DNA of 21,935 bases, taken from the NCBI GenBank assembly GCA_964436165.1, contig CAYTBY010000019.1:1-21935 (forward strand), written 5' to 3'. Made by a program: the position numbers and the translations under genes. Position 1 is the first letter of the stretch; the number at the start of each line of letters is the position of its first letter. Origin of the DNA: 2-01-FULL-39-28 sp964436165. GTDB lineage: Bacteria > Patescibacteriota > Minisyncoccia > 2-02-FULL-40-12 > GWA2-44-9. Positions 6,751 through 13,908 of the stretch are shown here, piece by piece. A model generated the notes under the pieces. That model had not been told where the DNA came from. It was given only the letters and a program-made list of their open reading frames with translations, and did no database searches.

Positions 6751-6769
6751 CCTTGAGAGCAGAAAGACA

Positions 6770-7741
6770 ATGGCAAAAGTGAATGTCGAGATGGTTCGTC
6801 GTTTTGCTGAAAAAGTTAGAAACCTCGATAGCGCTAATGCGGAGCTTAATTTCTACTCTTTTACGAAGGATAGACAGGAAATAATCGAAAGCGATAAGTA
6901 CCCATCTCTTAATGCATCTGGTGTCGTAGATTATTTTTTTGCAACCACTATGCATAATTATGGCTTTTGGATCGGTGATACAAAAGGATACGTCGAGCCT
7001 CTTTATGGTAATGTTGTCGGAAAAGTATTTAAAGGTTCAGATCTTTTATGGGTTCTTTCGATGAATATTTACAGAGAGAGGGGAGCGGAGTTTTTTGATC
7101 CTAGGAATTTAGCCGAACTGGAGTTGTATGATTTTTGCAGATGGATTCCGGAGGAATACAGATTCCAAGATATTCTTACCCGTTATAATATGACCGTTGA
7201 ATACGGTAAATATTGTGTGCGTGAAAATATCGATATTAAGAATCTAATCAATATCGCCAATCGCAGCGATGGTGTTTTGCAGAGTTTTGTCAGTTTGATA
7301 TCTTCTATGCCTGGATATAATGAGGACGAGCTTTTTAAAAAGAATCTTCTATTGGCGATGATTTTTGCCAATCGGCCGGAGAAGTTTTTAAAAGTTAGAC
7401 CAAATGAGAAGTGGCCTCCGATTGTCGATTATCATTTAATGAGAGTTGCTCTACGCTTAGGACTTATTTCTTTGACCTGGGTCGAGTGGGATCAAATAGC
7501 AAAAAGAAAGTGGGTTAGCGAGTGGGTAGAGGCCCAAATAAGAGAAGTTACCTTTGATGCCGTCGAGATGGTTATTGAGCTATCGGGTAAATCAATGAGC
7601 GAGATAGATTTTCTTTTGTGGAGTGCCAGGAAGTACTGTCCAGAAATGACCGTACCAGACTGTCCCCGATGTGTCTTTAATGACGTCTGTCAGAAAAGAG
7701 TCGAACTTTTTCAGCCAGTTTTCCGGACTACAAACTACTAA
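6770..7741 (+). CDS. Putative Fe-S protein, possibly related to HhH/queuosine-salvage N-glycosylases
   Basis: A 323-residue soluble protein. The C-terminus has four cysteines, Cys290, Cys298, Cys301 and Cys307, spaced C-X7-C-X2-C-X5-C. This is very close to the C-X6-C-X2-C-X5-C [4Fe-4S] loop of endonuclease III/MutY. The N-terminal part has YPSLNASGVVDYFFATTM followed by HNYGFWIGD, which reminds me of the VDxLNFxFW segment of the DUF2419/QNG1 queuosine-nucleoside hydrolase family, a relative of HhH-GPD glycosylases; the late GLISLTWVEWDQI and IDFLLWSARKYC are also glycosylase-like. I infer an N-glycosylase-type fold with a metal cluster. Whether the substrate is DNA, queuosine or something else is open. 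It starts after an AGAAAG site, is divergent from rel and ends at a terminator. Confidence 0.55.
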   Translation: MAKVNVEMVRRFAEKVRNLDSANAELNFYSFTKDRQEIIESDKYPSLNASGVVDYFFATTMHNYGFWIGDTKGYVEPLYGNVVGKVFKGSDLLWVLSMNIYRERGAEFFDPRNLAELELYDFCRWIPEEYRFQDILTRYNMTVEYGKYCVRENIDIKNLINIANRSDGVLQSFVSLISSMPGYNEDELFKKNLLLAMIFANRPEKFLKVRPNEKWPPIVDYHLMRVALRLGLISLTWVEWDQIAKRKWVSEWVEAQIREVTFDAVEMVIELSGKSMSEIDFLLWSARKYCPEMTVPDCPRCVFNDVCQKRVELFQPVFRTTNY

Positions 7742-7747
7742 TTACCA

Positions 7748-7767
7748 AAAACCGCGTATGCGGTTTT
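7748..7767 (+). terminator. Terminator after the Fe-S protein gene
   Basis: Perfect hairpin AAAACCGC-GTAT-GCGGTTTT six bases after the stop codon. The T-run is short and is followed by AATTTC. It is symmetrical and may work in both directions. Confidence 0.6.
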
Positions 7768-7836
7768 AATTTCTAAAAACTTCTGTTATTTTTCACTAAT
7801 TTCAGGTTTTTCTGGCTGTTATATCTTTTTAGGCTA

Positions 7837-7863
7837 AATGTTAAACATCCGGTGTTTAACATT
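7837..7863. repeat. Perfect 11-bp-arm palindrome in the 7.8-kb gap
   Basis: AATGTTAAACA and its complement TGTTTAACATT flank TCCGG. No T-tract follows. It lies in the gene-poor stretch 7742-8177. Confidence 0.65.
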
Positions 7864-8129
7864 ATGATGAGCTTATTTTAATAATAAACAAATCGCGCAG
7901 CCCGACTTATTTTGAAAGCTTTAAACAACAAGATTGTCGCGAAACCCTCCCCATATCGCAGACCTTTCTTTTTTCGAACAACAAATTGCTTAAATTGATT
8001 GATAGTTTGGCTATATATATTTCGGGTGTTGAGAACCGCAAACAGGGCCTGAAATATATAAGCCAAATTGAGACTAATTTAAGACAATTTGTTATGAAGA
8101 CAAAAAGGCGGTCGAGAAGATGGGGATAG
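7860..8129 (+). pseudogene. Start-less 89-codon open frame, possible gene remnant
   Basis: This frame stays open for 89 codons to a TAG at 8127-8129 and gives protein-like sequence (for example KQQDCRETLPISQTF and GLKYISQIETNLRQF) with a basic end (KTKRRSRRWG). It has no ATG, GTG or TTG in a sensible position and its beginning coincides with a palindrome. A second frame from about 8094 continues with EDKKAVEKMGIAERLKRG, which would fit one frameshift. I do not recognise the family. It may be the tail of a decayed gene or a chance open frame over a hairpin. The overlapping 62-codon minus-strand frame looks less convincing. Confidence 0.25.
7980..8093. repeat. Long imperfect inverted repeat or structured RNA (family F5)
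   Basis: About 45 bases on each side are complementary with a few bulges. Outer arms are AACAAATTG/CAATTTGTT. Inner arms are TTTGGCTATATATATTTC and GAAATATATAAGCCAAA. The loop region is GC-richer (GTTGAGAACCGCAAACAG). It could be an RNA gene on either strand or a DNA palindrome like the others in this window. I see no match to 6S, SRP, RNase P or tmRNA signatures. It accounts for part of the gene-free interval 7742-8177. Confidence 0.6.
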
Positions 8130-8177
8130 CTGAGCGATTGAAGAGGGGGATGAGAAATGAGGAGGGCGAGAGCGAGA

Positions 8178-8459
8178 TTACTCCGATTGGGTTTCGGTTA
8201 TCTTTTTCGTATTCCTACATTTGGGGAAGCTGGAACAGGCTTTGAATTTTCCGTATTGGCCGTTACGGATGAGCATTTCTCCTTCTCCGCATTTGTCGCA
8301 TTTCTCGCCGGTTTTTTCCGGCGGGGGTCCCATTTGTTTATTTTCTTTCAGGATATTCTTGCAGTCCGGAAAATTAGAACAAGCTGTAAAGTTACCGTAT
8401 CTTCCGCTTTTAACGACCATTTCTCCGACGCCGCATTTTTCACACTTATTTGATGCCAT
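8178..8459 (-). CDS. Small protein of two topoisomerase-type zinc ribbons
   Basis: A 93-residue protein made of two copies of the C4 zinc ribbon found at the C-terminus of bacterial topoisomerase I. Copy one has Cys6, Cys9, Cys27 and Cys33; copy two has Cys54, Cys57, Cys75 and Cys81. Each contains the G(R/Q)YG-F-ACS-FP-C pattern, joined by a proline-rich linker (GPPPEKTG). It lies 166 bases downstream of topA on the same strand, and TopA here keeps only one such ribbon. It could be a detached piece of the TopA tail or a separate helper that binds single-stranded DNA. The gap between them is filled by an AT-rich palindrome and a GC-rich element. No Shine-Dalgarno site is seen. Confidence 0.8.
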   Translation of the reverse strand: MASNKCEKCGVGEMVVKSGRYGNFTACSNFPDCKNILKENKQMGPPPEKTGEKCDKCGEGEMLIRNGQYGKFKACSSFPKCRNTKKITETQSE

Positions 8460-8590
8460 TGATATTTACCATTTATCATTTTCCAATTTCCATTGATTTA
8501 ACAACTTGTCATTTATCCATTTCAGAAATGAACCAATGATCAGATGATAAATTATTGGTAAATGGTAATTGATAAATTATGATTTATGTT
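8460..8590. repeat. AT-rich imperfect palindrome between topA and the zinc-ribbon gene (family F3)
   Basis: The left side consists of units such as ATTTACC, ATTTATC, ATTTTCC and AATTTCC. The right side has the complement type (GGTAAATGGTAATTGATAAAT). Unit length is about 7-8 bases. The design, arms made of short repeated units around an unrelated centre, matches the other intergenic palindromes of this window although the sequence differs. Confidence 0.55.
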
Positions 8591-8618
8591 TTCTAAAGCC
8601 TCTCTTCTTTTTTTCTTT

Positions 8619-8662
8619 CCCGACGCTACGGTCGGGACTCCGACCGGCGAAAGCCGCGTCGG
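8619..8662. repeat. GC-rich palindromic element across the topA stop codon
   Basis: Two adjacent hairpins: CCCGAC-GCTACG-GTCGGG (8619-8636), then CCGAC-CGGC-GAAA-GCCG-C-GTCGG (8640-8662). The first is identical at 17 of 18 bases to part of an element inside tpiA at 14030-14047. It supplies the last residues and the TAG stop (8626-8628) of topA. Confidence 0.8.
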
Positions 8663-10836
8663 GGCTTTTTTGGCTCTTTAAATATCTCAAGTGCTCGGGG
8701 AAGTTCTATGGTATATGGATCGTCTTTTTTAAGCGAGCGGAAATCACGATCGTGACCGATATATGGTCCAAATCGTCCGATATTGGCAATGATTTCTTTT
8801 CCAGTATCAGGATGAGTGCCAAGAATGCGGGGCAAGCTTAAATATTTGAGCGCTTCATCGAGGGTTACGGTTGCCGGTTTTTCATAACTTGGTATGCTGG
8901 CTCTTCGTGGTTTGGGATTTTCTTTGGTCTTCTCGCCTAGTTGAATATAAGGCCCAAAACGGCCATCAAGAACAAAAATAGGCAGGCCTGTTTTTTCGTC
9001 GGTCCCGATAGGTTTGTTCTGTTCAACTACTGAGCCATCGATTCGGCGGGCACCTTTGCATTCAGGATATTTTTCACAGCTGATAAATTTACCGCCTCGG
9101 CCAAGTTTTATTATCATTGGACTACTACATTCCGGACATTTCCATTCTGGCGATGCCGAACCGAGATTGGTCAGCTTGTCTATTTTTTCTTTGGTTTTGA
9201 CGTCTTTGTGAAATGGCGTATAAAAATCCTGCAAAGTTTTAACATACTCTCTTTTTCCGTTGGCTATATCATCGAGTTCATTTTCCATTTCGGCGGTAAA
9301 AGTATCGCTGATGTATCTCGTAAAATTTTCTTCAAGAAACGAACTGACAACATCGCCGGTGTCTGTCGGCTTGAGGGCCCGGCCTTCTTTTTCTACATAT
9401 TTACGGTCGTACAAAGTTTTAATTATCGAAGCATAAGTAGAGGGCCGTCCGATACCCCTTTTTTCAAGTTCTTTAATCAGGCCAGCTTCCGAATAACGTG
9501 CCGGAGGTTCGGTATGTTTTTCTTCACTGGTCATGCCTTTGAGGGTTAATGGCTCGTCCTTCAAAACTTTCGGCAGTTCAATATCTTCTCCGCGGGCGCG
9601 TTTGTCGCAAGCCAGCCAGCCGTCAAACATTACCCGTGAACCGGTGGCAGTGAAATCTGGAATATCGCTCCCATTAATGTTAACGGTTATTTTTGACCGC
9701 AGGAGTTTAGCATCGGCCATCTGGGAGGCGATGGTTCTTTCTCGGATAAGGCGGTATAGCTTTTTCTGCTCGTCAGTGTATCCGGCAATTTCTTGTCCGG
9801 CATTTGTCGGCCGGATTGCTTCATGGGCTTCCTGGGCATTTTTGCTGGTTGTTTTATATGTTCTAGGCTGAACATATTCTTTGCCGTATGTTTTTTGGAT
9901 CAGGCCGATTATTGATGCTTGAGCGGATGAAGCAATGTTGAAGCTATCGGTGCGCATGTAAGTAATAAATCCCTGTTCATAAAGTTTTTGGGCAGTTATC
10001 ATTGTCCGCGATGGCGAAAAGCCAAGGCGGGAACTTGCAGACTGCTGGAGAGTCGAAGTTGTAAAGGGTGATCGGGGAGAGCGTTTGATTTCATTTTCGG
10101 TAACGTCTTTCACTAACCATGAACCAGCCCTTCCTTTTTGTATAATTTCTTCAGCCCTTTTTTTACCTACCCCGTGATCGCCGTTTGGCGATTTTACGGG
10201 GTTTCTCGGCTGTTCTTCACAGGTAGCAAGGATATTTATCCCGTCTTTCCCCAGAAGATTAGCGGTAATAATATAATATGTCTCACTTTTAAAAGCTCTG
10301 ATTTCCCGTTCACGTTCCATAATGATCCTAAGAGCAGGGGATTGAACTCGTCCAGCTGAGAGTCCATAACGGACTTTTTTCCAAATCAGTCCGGAGAGGT
10401 CATAACCTACCAACCGGTCAAGGACTCGTCTCGCTTCTTGAGCTTTAACAAGCTCAAGATCTATTTCTCGAGGGTGTTCCAAGGCTTCTTTGATCGCCTC
10501 TTTTGTGATTTCATGAAAAACAATGCGCTTTGGTTTTTTTAAACCAAGAACCTCTGAGATATGCCAAGATATTGCTTCTCCTTCCCGGTCGGGGTCAGTC
10601 GCCAGATAAATTTCATCAGCTTTTTCGGCAACTTTTTTCAAGTCCTCTATTATCGCACTTTTGCCAGGACTTATTTCGTAATGAGGAATGAAACCGCCTT
10701 TAATATCGATAGCTTCATTATTGCTTTTTGGCAGATCGCGGATATGGCCGACTGATGCTCGGACAGAAAAACCACCTCCCAGATATTTGGAGATGGTCCT
10801 GCTTTTAGTGGGAGATTCGACGATAACGAGGTTCAC
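8626..10836 (-). CDS. topA: DNA topoisomerase I (type IA)
   Basis: A 736-residue enzyme that relaxes negative supercoils by transient single-strand cleavage. It begins at GTG with MNLVIVESPTK and the TOPRIM motif DPDREGEAI at 81-89. The catalytic tyrosine is Tyr293 in FITYMRTDS. Other motifs are RRVLDRLVGYDLS, SAGRVQSPALRI and GIGRPSTYASII. One C4 zinc ribbon starts at Cys567 (CPEC, then SCEKYPEC), followed by two TopA C-terminal repeats (GRFGPYIQLGE and GRFGPYIGHD). Residues about 211-223 (PVKSPNGDHGVG) are encoded by an inserted palindrome. The C-terminus is formed by another palindrome that brings in the stop; beyond it, in a different frame, lies a basic tail (KEKKKRRGFRKH) that looks like the lost original end. 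All catalytic motifs are intact. Confidence 0.96.
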   Translation of the reverse strand: MNLVIVESPTKSRTISKYLGGGFSVRASVGHIRDLPKSNNEAIDIKGGFIPHYEISPGKSAIIEDLKKVAEKADEIYLATDPDREGEAISWHISEVLGLKKPKRIVFHEITKEAIKEALEHPREIDLELVKAQEARRVLDRLVGYDLSGLIWKKVRYGLSAGRVQSPALRIIMEREREIRAFKSETYYIITANLLGKDGINILATCEEQPRNPVKSPNGDHGVGKKRAEEIIQKGRAGSWLVKDVTENEIKRSPRSPFTTSTLQQSASSRLGFSPSRTMITAQKLYEQGFITYMRTDSFNIASSAQASIIGLIQKTYGKEYVQPRTYKTTSKNAQEAHEAIRPTNAGQEIAGYTDEQKKLYRLIRERTIASQMADAKLLRSKITVNINGSDIPDFTATGSRVMFDGWLACDKRARGEDIELPKVLKDEPLTLKGMTSEEKHTEPPARYSEAGLIKELEKRGIGRPSTYASIIKTLYDRKYVEKEGRALKPTDTGDVVSSFLEENFTRYISDTFTAEMENELDDIANGKREYVKTLQDFYTPFHKDVKTKEKIDKLTNLGSASPEWKCPECSSPMIIKLGRGGKFISCEKYPECKGARRIDGSVVEQNKPIGTDEKTGLPIFVLDGRFGPYIQLGEKTKENPKPRRASIPSYEKPATVTLDEALKYLSLPRILGTHPDTGKEIIANIGRFGPYIGHDRDFRSLKKDDPYTIELPRALEIFKEPKKPRRGFRRSESRP
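10169..10202. repeat. Palindrome inserted in the topA coding region
   Basis: ACCCCGT-G-ATCGCC, loop GTTT, GGCGAT-TTT-ACGGGGT: arms of 13-14 bases with a small internal mismatch. It is read through in frame and falls in a surface-type stretch of TopA between conserved blocks. Confidence 0.75.
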
Positions 10837-10840
10837 GGTA

Positions 10841-10984
10841 AATTTCTAATTATTCTAATTTCTAATTAATCTAATCAAATCCTAATGACCCAATGACTAA
10901 TGACTAGATTCTTATTTTAGATATTAGAAATTAAGACATTAGACATTGATTAGAATAATTAGGTCAATTAGAGCAATTAGGTTA
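10841..10984 (+). repeat. F1 intergenic palindrome, copy A (no gene)
   Basis: The left arm is a run of 9-base units CTAATTnnn leading to AATGACCCAATGACTAATGA. A short centre follows, then a right arm of AATTAGnnn units (for example GATTAGAATAATTAGG). It fills the entire topA-dprA gap and its last bases contain the dprA stop codon. Orientation is set by the ATGACTAATGA at the inner end of the left arm, which corresponds to the start of the gene in copy D. Confidence 0.85.
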
Positions 10985-11857
10985 ATTTATAAAGTATTTC
11001 CCGCTCTTCTGTCTCACCTTATTCTTCATTTCCAGCATCGATAGTGCGGCTATAACTTGCGATGTCTCTAGTTTTGTCAGAGAAATTATTTCATCACTTG
11101 TCAGTCCGTCCTTTTCATCAAGTATATCAAGTATTTTTTTCTCGGCCGGATTTTTTGTTGATATGTCCTTTTTTGGTTCAAGATTAAATTCCGCGTTTTG
11201 ATAGTAAGCGCCCAATATATCTTCGGCCGAAAAAACCGGTTTTGCTCCCTTTTGGATAAGCATATTCGGCCCTTTTGAGTTCGGCGAAAAAATATTACCC
11301 GGTACGGCAAAGACATCACGATTTTGTTCAGTGGCGAATCTTGTAGTAATAAGAGCCCCGCTTATTAACGGTGCTTCAACGACCAAGACCCCTTTCGATA
11401 GCCCGCTGATTATTCTGTTCCTTGCCGGAAAGTTACTTTTATAGCCTTCAGTTCCTTCGGGATATTCTGAAACAATAAGGCCATCATTCTTTAAAATTTC
11501 TTTAGCCAAGGGTAGGTTCGTATTAGGATAAATACTCTTATCGTCAATTCCAGTTCCCAGGACGGCTATAGTTGGAAGGTTGCTCTCCAGAGCGGTTTGA
11601 TGAGCGATGGCGTCAATGCCAAAAGCAAGTCCGCTTACGATCGTAATATCGTGTCCACTTAGTCCGGCTATTATTTCTTCTGTTGCCTGTTTGCCGTAAG
11701 CGGTCAATTTACGGGTGCCGACAACTCCCAAACAAAAAGTATTAAGAAGCCTAACATTGCCTCGGCAATAAAGCTGTTTTGGCGGATCAGCTATTTGGGC
11801 AAGAAGCTTCGGGTATTCCTTATCTTTAAGTTTTATCTCTATGATAGGAAAAGTCAT
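10982..11857 (-). CDS. dprA: DprA/Smf DNA-processing protein
   Basis: DprA protects incoming single-stranded DNA and loads RecA during natural transformation. The Rossmann-like core shows VVGTRKLTAYG, IVSGLAFGIDAIAH, TIAVLGTGID, IVSEYPEG, FPARNRIISGLSKGVLVVEA, SGALITTRFA and DVFAVPGNIFSP. The C-terminal 60 residues (EKKILDILDEKDGLTSDEI onward) form the winged helix seen in many DprA proteins. I start at the ATG at 11857 (291 residues); a TTG at 11893 would add 12 residues but overlaps a good -35 box. The stop codon lies in the end of an F1 repeat. With pili or competence genes it would indicate DNA uptake, common in candidate phyla bacteria, but none are in view. Confidence 0.94.
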   Translation of the reverse strand: MTFPIIEIKLKDKEYPKLLAQIADPPKQLYCRGNVRLLNTFCLGVVGTRKLTAYGKQATEEIIAGLSGHDITIVSGLAFGIDAIAHQTALESNLPTIAVLGTGIDDKSIYPNTNLPLAKEILKNDGLIVSEYPEGTEGYKSNFPARNRIISGLSKGVLVVEAPLISGALITTRFATEQNRDVFAVPGNIFSPNSKGPNMLIQKGAKPVFSAEDILGAYYQNAEFNLEPKKDISTKNPAEKKILDILDEKDGLTSDEIISLTKLETSQVIAALSMLEMKNKVRQKSGKYFIN

Positions 11858-11864
11858 GAACGCA

Positions 11865-11893
11865 AATGTACAGTATAGTTTAAACCCAGTCAA
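11865..11893 (-). promoter_or_regulatory. Predicted promoter for dprA
   Basis: On the minus strand TTGACT (11888-11893), a 17-base spacer and TACATT (11865-11870), ending seven bases before the chosen ATG. As with rel, the mRNA would have almost no leader. Confidence 0.4.
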
Positions 11894-11939
11894 GGTTATA
11901 CGGCCGGTAAGATAAATGCTATGATGTAGTTGTTGCTAT

Positions 11940-12080
11940 TGAATTTCTAATTGTTCTAATTGCTCTAATTATTCTAATCAATGTCTAATGTTAAAATTTC
12001 TAATGTCTAAAGAGAATTTAGTCATTAGGTCATTAGGATTTAATTAGGTCAATTAGAAATTAGGTTAATTAGGTCAATTT
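11940..12080 (-). repeat. F1 intergenic palindrome, copy B (reverse orientation, no gene)
   Basis: Read on the minus strand it shows the same order as copies A and C: CTAATTnnn units, CCTAATGACCTAATGACTAA, a short centre with TTTAGACATTAGAAATT, then GATTAGAATAATTAG units. It lies between the divergent dprA and glycosyltransferase genes. Confidence 0.85.
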
Positions 12081-12084
12081 TCCT

Positions 12085-12807
12085 ATGTATTTATCCGTCA
12101 TTATTCCCGCCTACAACGAAGAAAGAAGGATTGGCGAAACTCTCAAATCAATTGACGAGTATTTAAGGCATCAAAGCTATGACTCCGAAATAGTCGTTGT
12201 CAGTGATGGCTCGAGAGATAATACAGCTAGCTTAGTCCGCGGCCTCGAGCATGAAATAAAAAATCTTCGTCTCATAGAAAACAAAGAGAACAACGGCAAG
12301 GGCTATGTGGTCAGGCAGGGGATGCTGGAGGCGAAAGGCGATTTGCGTCTTTTCACCGATGCCGACAACTCCACCTCAATTGACCACCTGGATAAGTTCG
12401 TACCCTACATAGGTCAGGGTTTTGACGTTATTATCGGTTCTATCGCCGTGGCCGGCCATAAAGTCGCTTCCGGCAGTGAGCCAGTGTGGCGAAGAATATT
12501 AGGAAAGCTGGGCAATTTATTTATCCAAATAATGGCCGTTCCTGGCATTCAGGACACTCAAAGAGGATTTAAGTTATTTACGGCTGGTGCGGTTAATAAA
12601 ATTTATCCCAAATTAACTATTACCCGATGGGGCTTTGATATCGAGGTTTTGGCTCTGGCCCGAAAGTTCGGCTATAAAATAAAAGAACTGCCGGTTGACT
12701 GGCACAACGACCCAAATTCAAAAGTCGGATTAAGGGCTTATCTGCAAGTTTTATTGGAGACGGTTAAGATAAGATGGAACCTGATAACTGGGAGATATGA
12801 TAAATAA
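12085..12807 (+). CDS. Family 2 glycosyltransferase, dolichyl/polyprenyl-phosphate glycosyl synthase type
   Basis: A 240-residue GT-A glycosyltransferase. VIIPAYNEERRIGETL at 6-21 and VVSDGSRDNT at 38-47 form the nucleotide-sugar site; TDADNS (91-96) holds the metal-binding DXD; QDTQRGFKLF and RWGFDIEVLALARK are typical of the ALG5/polyprenyl-phosphate-glucose synthase subgroup. No membrane segments are seen, unlike GtrB-type enzymes. It likely charges a lipid carrier with a sugar for cell-surface glycans, but donor and acceptor are not determined. Its ATG comes directly after an F1 palindrome and it is followed by an F2 palindrome, so its flanks on both sides are repeats. Confidence 0.9.
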   Translation: MYLSVIIPAYNEERRIGETLKSIDEYLRHQSYDSEIVVVSDGSRDNTASLVRGLEHEIKNLRLIENKENNGKGYVVRQGMLEAKGDLRLFTDADNSTSIDHLDKFVPYIGQGFDVIIGSIAVAGHKVASGSEPVWRRILGKLGNLFIQIMAVPGIQDTQRGFKLFTAGAVNKIYPKLTITRWGFDIEVLALARKFGYKIKELPVDWHNDPNSKVGLRAYLQVLLETVKIRWNLITGRYDK

Positions 12808-12909
12808 TTTTCAATTTTTAATTTTCAATTTTACAATCAATTTTCAATGATTACTTCTTTAATTAAAAATTCAATAAAAATTATAAATTCTAAATTTTAA
12901 ATTTTTACC
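12808..12909 (+). repeat. F2 intergenic palindrome, copy a (no gene)
   Basis: The left arm (CAATTTTTAATTTTCAATTT, then ACAATCAATTTTCAATG) and the right arm (AATTAAAAATTCAATAAAAA, then TTCTAAATTTTAAATT) are imperfect complements around a short centre. The ATG at the inner end of the left arm matches the start codon of the gene in copy c. It fills the whole gap between the glycosyltransferase and galT. Confidence 0.8.
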
Positions 12910-13908
12910 ATGAAGCCAGTAAACGAATTCAGGCAGGATCTTGTTTCCGGAGAGTGGGTGCTTTTTGTTACCGGCCGGACTCACAGTTTGCGCGAAGATG
13001 AGTATAAGGATTACTACCAAACCAAAAGAGAATGTCCTTTTGAGAATTTCGAGGAGTCAGGCCAGACAGTTTTATGGCGATATCCCGATCCTCAAAATTG
13101 GCAGACCGCCGTTGTTAAAAATAAATTTCCAGCGGTCAAGCCGAATTTATGTACCACCGAACAGACCTACGGGCCGTTCAAGATTTTTGATCCCATCGGC
13201 GATCATGAAGTTATAGTTTACCGAGACCACGATCACGGAATATATAAATTTTCTCCTGCCGAACTTGATCAGATGATCAAGGTTTATAAAAAGAGATTTA
13301 CCGAGCTGGTGAAAGAATCCGAGTGTGCTAAATACATACTGGTTTTTCATAATCAGGGACGATCGGCGGGGGCAAGTGTCTACCACCCTCATTCCCAAAT
13401 CATAACTATGCCTATTCTCCCGCCGGATGTTTTCAGGAGTGTTAACGGTTCTTTTCAATATTATAAAGAGCACAAGAAGAATGTCTATGCCGAACTTCTC
13501 GAGTGGGAGCAGAAGGAACACAGGCGCATTGTTTACGAGAATAAAGAATTTATAGTTTTCTGTCCCTATGTTTCCAAATATCCTTACGAATTAAGAATTT
13601 TTTCAAAGGAATCCCACGCTCATTTTCACCAAATGCCGGATAGCCTTGATGAATTTTTTATCGATGCCGTCTTTACTGCTTTTCAAAAGATGAAAGTGGC
13701 TCTGGATAGTCCGCCGTTTAATATGTTTATCCATACTGCTCCCTTGACTGATGAATTTGGCGTCGATATGCACGAATTTTATCATTGGCACACCGAGATA
13801 GTCCCTCATCTGAAAATTGATGCCGGAGTAGAAATCGGCACTGGCGTTGCCATAAATGTGATTGATCCGGACGAATGCGCGGAAATATTTAGAAACGCGA
13901 AAATTTGA
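12910..13908 (+). CDS. galT: GalT-like galactose-1-phosphate uridylyltransferase
   Basis: A 332-residue HIT-superfamily nucleotidyltransferase that exchanges hexose-1-phosphate with a UDP-sugar. Visible are NEFRQDLVSGEWVLF at the N-terminus, NKFPAVK, the active site HPHSQI at 159-164 (His161 is the expected nucleophile) and the second HIT half with YPYELRIF and FNMFIH. YHWHTEIVPHL near the end matches the H-x-H metal region. The usual N-terminal zinc cysteine pair is reduced to one Cys (ECPFE). In candidate phyla these proteins may act on other sugars or as ADP/UDP-sugar phosphorylases, so the exact substrate is uncertain. The stop overlaps the tpiA start (TGATG), so galT, tpiA and pgk form one operon. 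Confidence 0.87.
   Translation: MKPVNEFRQDLVSGEWVLFVTGRTHSLREDEYKDYYQTKRECPFENFEESGQTVLWRYPDPQNWQTAVVKNKFPAVKPNLCTTEQTYGPFKIFDPIGDHEVIVYRDHDHGIYKFSPAELDQMIKVYKKRFTELVKESECAKYILVFHNQGRSAGASVYHPHSQIITMPILPPDVFRSVNGSFQYYKEHKKNVYAELLEWEQKEHRRIVYENKEFIVFCPYVSKYPYELRIFSKESHAHFHQMPDSLDEFFIDAVFTAFQKMKVALDSPPFNMFIHTAPLTDEFGVDMHEFYHWHTEIVPHLKIDAGVEIGTGVAINVIDPDECAEIFRNAKI

Noticed and set aside
6713..6955. N-terminal extension of Rel by 81 residues
   Set aside because: The extra residues overlap the start of the divergent gene at 6770, are unlike any Rel N-terminus, and cross a TATAAT located just before the ATG at 6712.
7878..8066. 62-codon minus-strand frame as a gene
   Set aside because: It starts within one arm of an inverted repeat and runs through the other, has no ribosome-binding site and no recognisable motifs.
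8094..8237. Plus-strand frame EDKKAVEKMGIAERLKRG... as a separate gene
   Set aside because: It lacks a supported start, is antisense to the zinc-ribbon gene over its second half, and matches no family I can name; mentioned only as a possible frameshifted remnant.
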